The notes under the pieces: model-generated | What the model was told of the DNA's origin: nothing | Databases searched by the model: none | What the model saw: the letters and a program-made list of their open reading frames with translations, nothing else | Shown: piece by piece, positions 55,531 through 63,899 of the stretch | How the letters are laid out: every line of letters starts with the position of its first letter | Position numbering within the stretch: position 1 is the stretch's first letter | Made by a program: the position numbers and the translations under genes | Assembly: GCF_014284155.1 (NCBI RefSeq) | Contig: NZ_JACOFZ010000001.1 | Location: forward strand, 1,721,885-1,785,884 | Direction: 5' to 3' | Length of the DNA stretch: 64,000 bases | Source of the DNA: Affinundibacterium nitidum | GTDB taxonomy: Bacteria; Pseudomonadota; Gammaproteobacteria; Burkholderiales; Burkholderiaceae_D

Positions 55531-56352
55531 ATGAAACGTCTTGCACTTACTCTCGCCATTGCCGGCACTCTGACGCTGGCTAGTATCACACCAATGACAG
55601 CGTTGGCTGATCGACCTTTTATTTTGCCAGGCATGACACTCAATTCCGGTAACGCTCCATTGATAACGTTTGATGCAGCGGTCGGCGAAAATGTATTCTT
55701 TTTCGATCACAATACTTTGAGCATCGATAACCTTGTGATCACTGCGGCTGATGGCAGCATCGTCAAGCCAGAAAGCGTTTCACCAGGCAAATTACGCAAC
55801 AGCTTTGATTTGCGTGCAACGCTGCAAGGCACTTACAAGGTGAGTATCGTCAACGATTTCATCATCGCCAACTATAAAGAAAACGGCGCACCAAAACGCT
55901 GGCGTGGCAGTGTAGAAGCTTTCGCGAAGGAAGTTCCAACTAATGCAGAAGAACTGCAAGTTCTGCAATCACAAGGTCGTATCGAAACTTTTGTCACCAA
56001 TGGAAAACCGAACGCAACTGCGCTCACACCAAGCGGCAAAGGCTTAGAGTTGGCAGCGATCTCTCATCCAAACGACATCGTTGATGGCGAGCCAGCGAGT
56101 TTCCGTTTATTAGTTGATGGCAAGCCAGCTGCAGGTATCAAGGTTACCGTGATCGCTGGTGGCGCACGTTATCGCCAAAATCTTGGTGAAAAAACCTACA
56201 CTAGCGATGCCGATGGCAAGATCACCATTAACTGGCAAGGTGCAGGCATGTATTGGTTACAAGCACGCAGCAGCGATAACAAAGTTGCAGTACCAGCCGC
56301 AAAAGAACGTCGCTTAAGCTACATCGCGACTTTGGAAGTGATGCCGCAATAA
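55531..56352 (+). CDS. DUF4198 periplasmic protein
   Basis: 273 residues, signal peptide LTLAIAGTLTLASITPMTALA. N-terminal beta-sandwich (DRPFILPGMTLNSGNAPLITFD, VGENVFFFDHN) and a C-terminal Ig-like domain (GEPASFRLLVDGKPAAGIKV, SDADGKITINWQGAGMYWL) characteristic of DUF4198, a family linked to metal uptake (NikM/CbiK-like). It lies 21 nt after the DUF2271 gene with AAAGGA upstream. Probably a periplasmic iron or siderophore-handling partner. Confidence 0.8.
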   Translation: MKRLALTLAIAGTLTLASITPMTALADRPFILPGMTLNSGNAPLITFDAAVGENVFFFDHNTLSIDNLVITAADGSIVKPESVSPGKLRNSFDLRATLQGTYKVSIVNDFIIANYKENGAPKRWRGSVEAFAKEVPTNAEELQVLQSQGRIETFVTNGKPNATALTPSGKGLELAAISHPNDIVDGEPASFRLLVDGKPAAGIKVTVIAGGARYRQNLGEKTYTSDADGKITINWQGAGMYWLQARSSDNKVAVPAAKERRLSYIATLEVMPQ

Positions 56353-56357
56353 AATCG

Positions 56358-57458
56358 GTGTCAACTCATTCGCCCAAAGTCAGCATACAAGCAGACATGC
56401 ATTCAAGTTCCGCTATACACAGCTCACCGCCCAACGGGCGGCGCGTGTTACTCCCTCTGCAAATGACGGCACCCGCCGCTTTGCCAGAACAGTGCACACT
56501 GTTTCAAGCCCGAGGCTTGAGCATGGGCACCAGCTGGCAAGTAAAAGCCATTATCGCCAGCTCGCAATCTGAAGCGGAACTAATCGAAGGCATACAACAG
56601 CAACTAGACCATGTCGTCGCGCAAATGAGCCCGTGGGTGAGCGATTCTGATCTCATGCGTTTTAACCAAGCTGCAGCAGGCACTTGGCATCATTTGCCGA
56701 AGGAGTTCTTCCAAGTTTTGGATCATGCTGTGTTTGTCGCTGAGCAAACCCAAGGTGCGTATGAACCTTGCATAGGTCATTTGGCGAATCTGTGGGGCTT
56801 TGGCCCCGCGGGGAAAATACAAAGCTGTCCAACTGAAACAGCAATTGCGCAAGTCATGCCCTACACGGACTGGCGTCAATTAAAAATCGATAGAAGTACG
56901 CAAAGTATCTATCAAGCAGGTGGTGTGCATCTTGATCTGTGCTCCACCGCCAAAGGTTATGGCGTGGATCAAGTCGCCCGCTATTTGCAAGATCAAGGTA
57001 TCGCCAGCTACTTAGTAGAAGTGGGTGGAGAATTGCGTGGCTTGGGCATCAAACCTGATCAACAACCGTGGTGGGTGGAACTCGAAGATCCTACACAACT
57101 ACAGCACAAAGAGACGATAGATCTTGCGCCCCCGGTCATCGCCTTGCATGGTTTATCGGTTGCCACTTCAGGCGACTACAATCGCTATGTGGAATTTCAA
57201 GGGCAACGCTATTCGCATACGATAGACCCTCGCACAGGTTATCCCGTGACACATCAAGTCTGTTCCGTCACTGTGATTCACCCGGAATGCATGATTGCCG
57301 ATGCCCTCGCTACCGCCATCAGCGTATTAGGGCTTGAGCAAGGTATGGCATATGCGAAACAACTTCAGGTCGCTGCAAGAATCATCGTGCGAGAAGAGAC
57401 TGGTTTGCGGGAGCATCTGAGCCCTGCCATGCTCGCCATGATGGATGACGACGACTAA
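56358..57458 (+). CDS. apbE: FAD:protein FMN transferase
   Basis: 366 residues from a GTG at 56358, just after the DUF4198 stop; ATG at 56397 is an alternative. ApbE signatures: GLSMGTSWQVKAI, HLDLCSTAKGYGVDQVARYL, YLVEVGGELRGLG, and YSHTIDPRTGYPV. It transfers FMN from FAD to a Thr of target proteins, here presumably Thr98 of the DUF2271 protein. No signal peptide or lipobox is evident (N-terminus MSTHSPKVSIQADMHSSSAI), unlike most ApbE proteins, which are exported. Either the start is misplaced or modification occurs before secretion. Confidence 0.9.
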   Translation: MSTHSPKVSIQADMHSSSAIHSSPPNGRRVLLPLQMTAPAALPEQCTLFQARGLSMGTSWQVKAIIASSQSEAELIEGIQQQLDHVVAQMSPWVSDSDLMRFNQAAAGTWHHLPKEFFQVLDHAVFVAEQTQGAYEPCIGHLANLWGFGPAGKIQSCPTETAIAQVMPYTDWRQLKIDRSTQSIYQAGGVHLDLCSTAKGYGVDQVARYLQDQGIASYLVEVGGELRGLGIKPDQQPWWVELEDPTQLQHKETIDLAPPVIALHGLSVATSGDYNRYVEFQGQRYSHTIDPRTGYPVTHQVCSVTVIHPECMIADALATAISVLGLEQGMAYAKQLQVAARIIVREETGLREHLSPAMLAMMDDDD

Positions 57459-57518
57459 ATCTCGACATGTAGGCCACTTTTTTTGTACTGATCACACTAT
57501 TTTTTACTAACGTCTTTC

Positions 57519-59015
57519 ATGCACGCGAACTCACATCCATCGGGTCTAGGTCTCATCAAACTTCAATGCTTCATCGCATCAATGTTGTCGATGATATGTT
57601 TGTTCGCACCTGTATCTTCGTTTTTTAATGCAGCAACACTGCGCATTCTCAGTGCAGCGACCCTCTGCGCCAGCTATTATTTCTTTACGCGATGGATGCT
57701 CATTAGCCATCGCGCCAAACAAATAAATAAAACAAAACTGAGCGATCAGGTGAACTCGCCAACAGCTGATCGCAGCGCGGGTGCAGACTATTTAGTAGTA
57801 TTTGCAAGCCAAACTGGGTATGCCGAACAATTAGCACAGCAAACCTATACGAGCCTGCAGCAAGCCGGGGCGCGCGCTGAGCTGATCGATATCGCGGAGC
57901 TTCAAATGTCCGCTCTCGTCAAATATAAACATGTTCTATTTTTGGTGAGCACCACAGGCGAAGGCGACGCACCCGACAGTGCAGCTGGCTTTTTGGGGCA
58001 ACTCAACGATCAACCTTCCACGCTAACATCATTACGCTATGCCATCTTGGCTTTAGGTGATCGTCACTACAAAGCCTTTTGCGCATTCGGTCACCAACTC
58101 GATCAAGCGCTCCACAAACAAGGTGCTCAACGTTTGTACGACTTGCTAGAAGTAGACAATGGTGATGAAGCAGCGCTGCGTCATTGGCAACAGCAACTCG
58201 GACAACTCACTGGCAACACCAGTCTACCCGATTGGCACCCAGCACAATATGAGAATTGGCGCTTGGTCGAACGACGCCTACTCAATGAAGGAAGTGCAGG
58301 AAACGCGGTTTACCTCATACGCCTACAGCCACCATCACAGACAAATTCCAATAGTTGGCAAGCCGGCGATATTCTTGAAATCTCACCGCGTCGCCCGCAC
58401 GACGACACAGCATGGCCGCATCGCGAATACTCCATCGCTTCCATCATGCAAGATGGCGTGGTCGAACTCGTTGTGCGCCAAGCCTTTCAAGCCGACGGCA
58501 GGCCTGGCTTGGGCTCAGGCTGGCTCAATTTGTATGCTGAACTCGGCGCCCCCATTGCCGCCCGCTTACGCAGCAATCGCAGCTTCCATGCGCCGCAAGC
58601 GGGTACGCCAATGATTTTGATTGGCAACGGCACGGGCATTGCTGGCCTACGCGCGCATCTCAAACAACGCCAACAACATCATCAAGATCAAAACTGGTTG
58701 ATATTCGGTGAACGCCATCGCGCCACGGACTTCCTCTTTGAAGATGAAATCACTGCATGGCAAACCCAAGGCCTATTACAACGGGTGGACCTCGCCTTCT
58801 CGCGCGATCAAGAACAACGCCTGTATGTACAACATCAATTAACAGCCGCTGCCACCGAGGTACAAAGCTGGGTTGACAGGGGCGCGGCCATCTATGTCTG
58901 CGGCAGCTTGCAGGGCATGGCAGCAGAAGTGGATGCTAGTTTGCGCGACATCCTCGGCGATACGCGTGTGGAACAATTGCGGGAGCAAGGTTTGTATCGA
59001 CGCGATGTCTATTAG
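57519..59015 (+). CDS. Membrane-anchored flavodoxin/FAD reductase (CysJ-like)
   Basis: 498 residues. Two N-terminal membrane helices (~12-35 and ~40-60), then an FMN-binding flavodoxin domain (VVFASQTGYAEQLAQQ, STTGEGDAPDSA, LALGDRHYKAFC) and an FAD/NADPH reductase module (HREYSIAS, GNGTGIAGLRAHL, C-terminal RRDVY). It should draw electrons from NADPH in the cytosol and pass them to the membrane. In other bacteria this module is fused to PepSY; here the PepSY protein is separate (54248). Confidence 0.88.
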   Translation: MHANSHPSGLGLIKLQCFIASMLSMICLFAPVSSFFNAATLRILSAATLCASYYFFTRWMLISHRAKQINKTKLSDQVNSPTADRSAGADYLVVFASQTGYAEQLAQQTYTSLQQAGARAELIDIAELQMSALVKYKHVLFLVSTTGEGDAPDSAAGFLGQLNDQPSTLTSLRYAILALGDRHYKAFCAFGHQLDQALHKQGAQRLYDLLEVDNGDEAALRHWQQQLGQLTGNTSLPDWHPAQYENWRLVERRLLNEGSAGNAVYLIRLQPPSQTNSNSWQAGDILEISPRRPHDDTAWPHREYSIASIMQDGVVELVVRQAFQADGRPGLGSGWLNLYAELGAPIAARLRSNRSFHAPQAGTPMILIGNGTGIAGLRAHLKQRQQHHQDQNWLIFGERHRATDFLFEDEITAWQTQGLLQRVDLAFSRDQEQRLYVQHQLTAAATEVQSWVDRGAAIYVCGSLQGMAAEVDASLRDILGDTRVEQLREQGLYRRDVY

Positions 59016-59134
59016 TTTTTTGGTTTCCGACTGTGGCAAAGGTGGAGATGCTTCGCTTTTACCGAAGCGCATTTCTCAACTAAGCGCTAAGCTTTCGAGC
59101 AACATAGATTCGTCGATACAGTTAGAAAAATCCA

Positions 59135-59566
59135 ATGAGTTTACTTGCATGGCTATGGGAAGCTATCCCTGTCACTACAAACAACACCGAAACCACATCT
59201 CATTTGTCTGTAATGCCTCGTCAGCGTCGTCGCATCTCCATCTTGCTGACTGCGCTTCTTGCGCTAGCCTGCTTGATTACACCTATCATCTGGCAAGCTC
59301 TCCAAACTCACAGCAGCCTCGATGCAATATTAATTGCCGTCTTCGTGTGGTGCATTGAAGCCATCTATCTTTTCTTGGCGCACTATCTAATTCTCGAACC
59401 CGATATGGATAATCTCGGATGGTTCGGTGGTTTAATGAACGATCCCTTCCAATTCGCCGACAATCAAAATCGCATAATTTTGTTTGTGAAGAGCATCCTA
59501 TTGCCAGGGCGAATCATCAATTTGTGTTTCAAGGATTTCATCTCTCTCATATCAAAACCAAATTGA
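59135..59566 (+). CDS. Small membrane protein of unknown function
   Basis: 143 residues; two hydrophobic helices (~35-55 and ~62-85: ISILLTALLALACLITPII, AILIAVFVWCIEAIYLFL), then a polar C-terminal part with NLGWFGGLMNDPFQFADNQN. An internal Met at residue 27 (MPRQRRR, 59213) may be the real start. No family is recognised. It lies 119 nt past the reductase gene and may or may not belong to the iron locus. Confidence 0.5.
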   Translation: MSLLAWLWEAIPVTTNNTETTSHLSVMPRQRRRISILLTALLALACLITPIIWQALQTHSSLDAILIAVFVWCIEAIYLFLAHYLILEPDMDNLGWFGGLMNDPFQFADNQNRIILFVKSILLPGRIINLCFKDFISLISKPN

Positions 59567-59757
59567 ATCACTATTTTTTAGTACGGATAAAAAAACCACA
59601 ATCGAAAAACAAGGACAGAAGCTTCCTGCTTGCCATTCCCACTCTGAAGCTGAACTAGCCTCGCTTTAGGCCCTAATCTAGCTTCATTAACCAGAAGAAA
59701 TTTCCTGAACTGTAGCGTTTTTTGTTACGATGCCTGCTTCTTATTGAAGGCCTTAGT

Positions 59758-60162
59758 ATGCAACGCGAAAAACTCTTTTTTAGTACGATTTACCTCGTTA
59801 TTTCTTTGTTTGCTAGCTTAGCGAGCATTCCTCTTTTATTTGTGGTGATTCCAGATTCACGTCTCGCCGCGCAGATTGGTATCGGCGTCTTTATCGCCTA
59901 TCCTGTCGTTAGCTTGACCCTACTCTGGCAAACCCAATTTGCGTCGGTTTACCTCTTGCGTCGTGTGAGTTTCTTATTGTGGGGCGCCTTGATCACCTTA
60001 TTAGGAATTGGCAATACGGCCTTACCCAAAAGCGCGCAAAGCCCCTACGGCAATCTCATTATTTTCGGCCTAGCCTTAATTGCTATGAGCATGTATGTGC
60101 GCCGCAAGGAACTTTCCCGTTTAGCCAAAGCTCAAACCCAAGATACCAATGTAAAACAATAA
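59758..60162 (+). CDS. Four-helix membrane protein of unknown function
   Basis: 134 residues from the ATG at 59758 (AAGGCCTTAGT upstream). Four hydrophobic helices cover most of the chain (FFSTIYLVISLFASLASIPL, IGVFIAYPVVSLTLLW, FLLWGALITLLGIG, IIFGLALIAMSMYV), with a short basic tail. It is followed after 38 nt by the CPBP protease gene and is likely in its operon. Confidence 0.65.
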   Translation: MQREKLFFSTIYLVISLFASLASIPLLFVVIPDSRLAAQIGIGVFIAYPVVSLTLLWQTQFASVYLLRRVSFLLWGALITLLGIGNTALPKSAQSPYGNLIIFGLALIAMSMYVRRKELSRLAKAQTQDTNVKQ

Positions 60163-60200
60163 AATAAATCGAGTAAAAAACTCAATATAAGGGAGACATC

Positions 60201-61151
60201 ATGATCAAACGCGGACTCGAACTCTATGCCAATCGCGAAGAACACCATGTACTGACATGGACTGTGCCAGCGATTATCTTAACTCTCGTATTTCTTATCT
60301 TAGGCGACCTACTGTCTTATATTGGTTTTGCTATTCCAGGCCTGCGCCTAGCAATGCCGGAAAAATCCTGGCAAGAAACGGCTTATCAACTCGTGTTTAG
60401 TTTCGGCTTAGCCGCTTTAATTTGCTTCGCGTGGGTTCGTTTTTTCGAGCGCCGCAGCCTTGCTTGCATCGGCTTTAGCGCTGGCGGTACTCGTCTCTAT
60501 CTTCGCGGTCTTGGTCTTGGCTTTGCTTTCATTACTGCGGTCGTAGGCGTTATCTATTTGCTGGGTGGTTATGAAATCGAAGGAACAGGCATCCTAAGAC
60601 AATTTAGTGTGGCAGCCGTGCTTCCCTTACTTATTTTGTTTATTGGATTTATGGTTCAAGGCGCAACCGAAGAAATTTTTATGCGTGGCTGGCTATTCCA
60701 ATTGCTCACCTCACGTTATGGCGTCACCATCGGTATTGTCGGAAACATGATTGTGTTTTCCGCCATTCATGGTTTAAACATCAAGCCATCGCCCGAGCTT
60801 GCGATCGGACTATTCAATATCGTATTAGTCGCCATTTTGCTCAGCTACTATGCGCTTAAAGAAGGTACTCTATGGGGCGTTTGCGCATGGCACAGCGCTT
60901 GGAACTGGCTTCTCGGTGTCGGATTTGGTCTAGAGGTCAGCGGCCAATCACTCAATGTAGTTCCCTTATTTGTCGATCTAAAAAATGCAAGCAATATGCC
61001 GTATTGGCTGCACGGCGGCGCCTTCGGCCCTGAAGCGAGTGTAGTGACTTCGGTGATTTTGTTGATTGGTATTTTTTACTTTGGATCACGCAAGAGTCAT
61101 GGCAAGGTGTTTAGTGTGCCTGGTGAATTGGCTGTGGATATTAAGAGTTAA
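60201..61151 (+). CDS. CPBP-family intramembrane protease
   Basis: 316 residues with about eight membrane helices; GGGAGA ribosome site. The CPBP/Abi motifs are all present: EEIFMRGW (EExxxR), FSAIHGLN (FxxxH), and WHSAWNW (HxxxN/D). These are the metal-site and active-site residues of Rce1-like proteases. Roles in the family include peptide maturation and bacteriocin self-immunity. It abuts the ankyrin gene (2-nt gap). Confidence 0.88.
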   Translation: MIKRGLELYANREEHHVLTWTVPAIILTLVFLILGDLLSYIGFAIPGLRLAMPEKSWQETAYQLVFSFGLAALICFAWVRFFERRSLACIGFSAGGTRLYLRGLGLGFAFITAVVGVIYLLGGYEIEGTGILRQFSVAAVLPLLILFIGFMVQGATEEIFMRGWLFQLLTSRYGVTIGIVGNMIVFSAIHGLNIKPSPELAIGLFNIVLVAILLSYYALKEGTLWGVCAWHSAWNWLLGVGFGLEVSGQSLNVVPLFVDLKNASNMPYWLHGGAFGPEASVVTSVILLIGIFYFGSRKSHGKVFSVPGELAVDIKS

Positions 61152-61153
61152 TT

Positions 61154-61588
61154 ATGCGTTTAGGTAGTATTTCGCCAGAAACTGATGTTGACACTGGACT
61201 TCATCAAGCCGCCGCGTCTGGTGACCTTATCACCGCTAAAGCACTCTTAGCTCAAGGTTCCTCTCTTAATGCCATAGATATTTGTGGGCGAACGCCCTTG
61301 CACTTTGCGGCTGCTAATAACCAACTTCATATGATTGAGTTCTTTGTAAGTTCGGGTGCGGATATCAATGGACAAGCCGATGGTGATGGATGGCAAGACC
61401 ATGCGCCACTTGGATATGCCATCGAATCATGCTCAATTGAAACCGTTCGACTCCTTCTAGACCTGGGTGCCGATCCAAATTGCTGTGGTTGGATGGGAAA
61501 CACCGCAATTGATATAGCAAAAGGCCGAGTTGATGCAGAAGGGAAAATTATCCTTAGATTGTTGCAAGAGAAATCTACGGCGACATAG
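61154..61588 (+). CDS. Ankyrin-repeat protein
   Basis: 144 residues, soluble, no signal peptide. About three ankyrin repeats: DTGLHQAAASGDLITAKALL, GRTPLHFAAANNQLHMIEFF and PLGYAIESCSIETVRLLLDL, each with the TPLH/A-type turn. A protein-protein interaction role is likely. It begins 2 nt after the CPBP protease stop, so the pair is co-translated and may interact. Confidence 0.88.
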   Translation: MRLGSISPETDVDTGLHQAAASGDLITAKALLAQGSSLNAIDICGRTPLHFAAANNQLHMIEFFVSSGADINGQADGDGWQDHAPLGYAIESCSIETVRLLLDLGADPNCCGWMGNTAIDIAKGRVDAEGKIILRLLQEKSTAT

Positions 61589-61633
61589 CCTTATATCGTT
61601 TTCATCGTTTTCCTCACCAAATAAGGAACCAAC

Positions 61634-62476
61634 ATGCACCAAACATTCAAACGCACAGCACTAGCGACATGTATAGGAATCCTCAGCACCGGCATGTTGG
61701 CTTCACCTAGTTTCGCCAACGACGGACAATGGCGCGCACTCGATCCTGCCAACACGCTGTTAATCGAAACCAGCAAAGGTCGCATGGTGATTGAAATGCG
61801 TCCCGAGATGGCGCCAAAAGCGGTGGAGCGCATCAAACTCCTCACACGTGAAAAGACCTACGACGGTTTGCAATTTCATCGTGTGATTGCGAAATTCGTG
61901 GCGCAAACAGGAAACCCGAATAATAAAGATGGTGGTGGCACGAGCTACCCTAACCTGCCGCCCGAAATGGTGTTCCGTTTACCGTATCAAGGCTTCTCTC
62001 AGTTCGCACAAAATAGCAGCGATGCCAGTGCTGGCTTTATCGGTAGTGTGCCTTTTCAGGCATTACCTGTGACCGAAGCAACACAAAAATCGAACGGTGC
62101 GCTACGCAGCTGGGGTGCGCATTGTACGGGTGTGGCTGGCATGGGACGCAATGAGCCACGTGATTCTGCCAATAGCGAACTGTACTTCATGCTCGATGCT
62201 TCACGTCGACTTGATCGTGACTACACCGTGTTTGGTCGTGTCGTCATCGGCCTTGATGTCTTACTCAGCATCCAACATGGTGAGCCGCCTGCGAGCCCTG
62301 ACATGATGAAGCAAGCGCGTATTCTTTCCGATATCCCCGAGAAAGAACGCCCTCAAGTATTGGTCGCCTCGGATGCCACGATGCGCCAACTCATCGACCA
62401 AACACGCCAGAAAAAAGGCGCGGACTTCAGTGTCTGTGATGTCGAGATTCCGGCCAAGCTAGTCAACCCGAAATAA
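61634..62476 (+). CDS. Exported cyclophilin-type peptidyl-prolyl isomerase
   Basis: 280 residues; signal peptide ALATCIGILSTGMLASPSFA; AAGGAACC before the ATG. Cyclophilin core: TLLIETSKGRMVIEMRPEMA, YDGLQFHRVIAKFVAQTGNP (catalytic FHR), ELYFMLDASRRLDRDYTVFG (variant of the FFI/LDxxxTVFG region). The insert between the halves (~115-175) is longer than in PpiA. It assists proline isomerisation of periplasmic proteins. Confidence 0.88.
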   Translation: MHQTFKRTALATCIGILSTGMLASPSFANDGQWRALDPANTLLIETSKGRMVIEMRPEMAPKAVERIKLLTREKTYDGLQFHRVIAKFVAQTGNPNNKDGGGTSYPNLPPEMVFRLPYQGFSQFAQNSSDASAGFIGSVPFQALPVTEATQKSNGALRSWGAHCTGVAGMGRNEPRDSANSELYFMLDASRRLDRDYTVFGRVVIGLDVLLSIQHGEPPASPDMMKQARILSDIPEKERPQVLVASDATMRQLIDQTRQKKGADFSVCDVEIPAKLVNPK

Positions 62477-62553
62477 GCAGGATCTCAGTTGTAAGAACGC
62501 CGCAGGCACAGAGCTTCGGCATTATTGAGTTAAGATGAAGCTCTCTACCCATC

Positions 62554-63858
62554 ATGGGTACCTACACCATTGTGACCGGGCTTATGCAACAGCAAATTTC
62601 CTCTCGTTCTATCTGGCAAAGCTATGCCAGCATCATCTTACTTTTGGCTGGCATCACACTCGGCAGCTTGGTCGGCTTCCTATATGGCAAACACGTTGAG
62701 GGTTTCAAATTCATCGGGGACATCTTCCTCAACCTGCTGTTCACGGCCATCATTCCCCTGGTATTTTTTACGATCGCGTCCTCCATCGCCAATCTGCAAA
62801 AAACTGAACGGCTTGGAAAATTATTCGGCATCGTCGCGGGCGTATTTCTGATGACGGTCATCATTTCTGGCTTTGTCATGTTAGTCGTAATGTGGTGCTT
62901 CCCGATTGCCCAAGACAATTCACTGCGGGCGATGGTGAGCCAAGCGCTGATCGACAACCCAGCCTCTGCCGTGCACAGTGGCGGCACCAGCCTCACACAG
63001 GTGCTCACCGTCAACGATTTCTTCGAACTGATGGCACGCAAGAATATGCTAGCCTTAATTTTGATTTCATTGATGGTCGGTTTCGCGACCTTGCGTGCTG
63101 GTGAAAAAGGACGCCCGTTTGCGCAGTTTTTGGAATCGGCGAATGAGGTCATGAAGCAACTATTGGAAATGATCATGAAGACGGCGCCTCTCGGACTTGG
63201 TGCCTATTTTGCGTATCAAGTCGGAGTATTTGGGCCGCAGTTATTGGGCGTCTACGTGCAACCCTTGGCCTTGTATTATTTGACTTGTACCGTTTACTTC
63301 ATCGTATTTTTTAGCTTGTATGCTTATATGGCTGCAGGCAAATTGGGCCTCAATTTATTTTGGCGTAATAACCTCACGCCTGCACTGACGGCAGTCGGCA
63401 CCTGCAGCAGTATCGCCACCATTCCTGCCAATCTACTGGCGGCAGAGAAGCTGCACATTCCAGCACATGTGCGCAATATCGTGATCCCACTCGGCGCACC
63501 TATCCACAAAGATGGCTCTAGCATGTCGTCCATCATTAAGCTCGCATTATTATTCGCGATGTTTGGTAAAGACTTGTCCGCACCGAGTTTATTCTTAGCG
63601 ATCATGGGCATTACCGTCATCGTTTCTATCGTTGAAGGTGGCATTCCCAACGGTGGCTATATCGGCGAAGTGTTTGCCATTACCGCTTTCGGCTTTCCGA
63701 TGGAACAAGCACTGCCGGTGGCGATGGTAATTGGCACTTTGGTTGACCCTATCGCTACCCTACTTAATGCAAACGGTGATTTGGTCTCTGCCATGTTAGT
63801 GACACGCATTACTGAAGGTAAAGACTGGTTACAAAAAGCGATGAAAGCTTCGACCTAA
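62554..63858 (+). CDS. Dicarboxylate/amino acid:cation symporter (DAACS, GltP/DctA family)
   Basis: 434 residues; a start at the ATG 62584 is also possible. Typical SLC1-type topology of eight helices and two hairpins: LGSLVGFLYGKHVEGFKFIG, TCSSIATIPANLLAAEKLHI (HP1 serine-rich region), IVIPLGAPIHKDGSSMSS and IVEGGIPNGGYIGEV. It imports glutamate, aspartate or C4-dicarboxylates with Na+ or H+. An IS3-type element begins only 15 nt beyond its stop. Confidence 0.9.
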   Translation: MGTYTIVTGLMQQQISSRSIWQSYASIILLLAGITLGSLVGFLYGKHVEGFKFIGDIFLNLLFTAIIPLVFFTIASSIANLQKTERLGKLFGIVAGVFLMTVIISGFVMLVVMWCFPIAQDNSLRAMVSQALIDNPASAVHSGGTSLTQVLTVNDFFELMARKNMLALILISLMVGFATLRAGEKGRPFAQFLESANEVMKQLLEMIMKTAPLGLGAYFAYQVGVFGPQLLGVYVQPLALYYLTCTVYFIVFFSLYAYMAAGKLGLNLFWRNNLTPALTAVGTCSSIATIPANLLAAEKLHIPAHVRNIVIPLGAPIHKDGSSMSSIIKLALLFAMFGKDLSAPSLFLAIMGITVIVSIVEGGIPNGGYIGEVFAITAFGFPMEQALPVAMVIGTLVDPIATLLNANGDLVSAMLVTRITEGKDWLQKAMKAST

Positions 63859-63899
63859 GCCATCACACTGATGTGTCCAGTCCTAAAATATATTGACAA

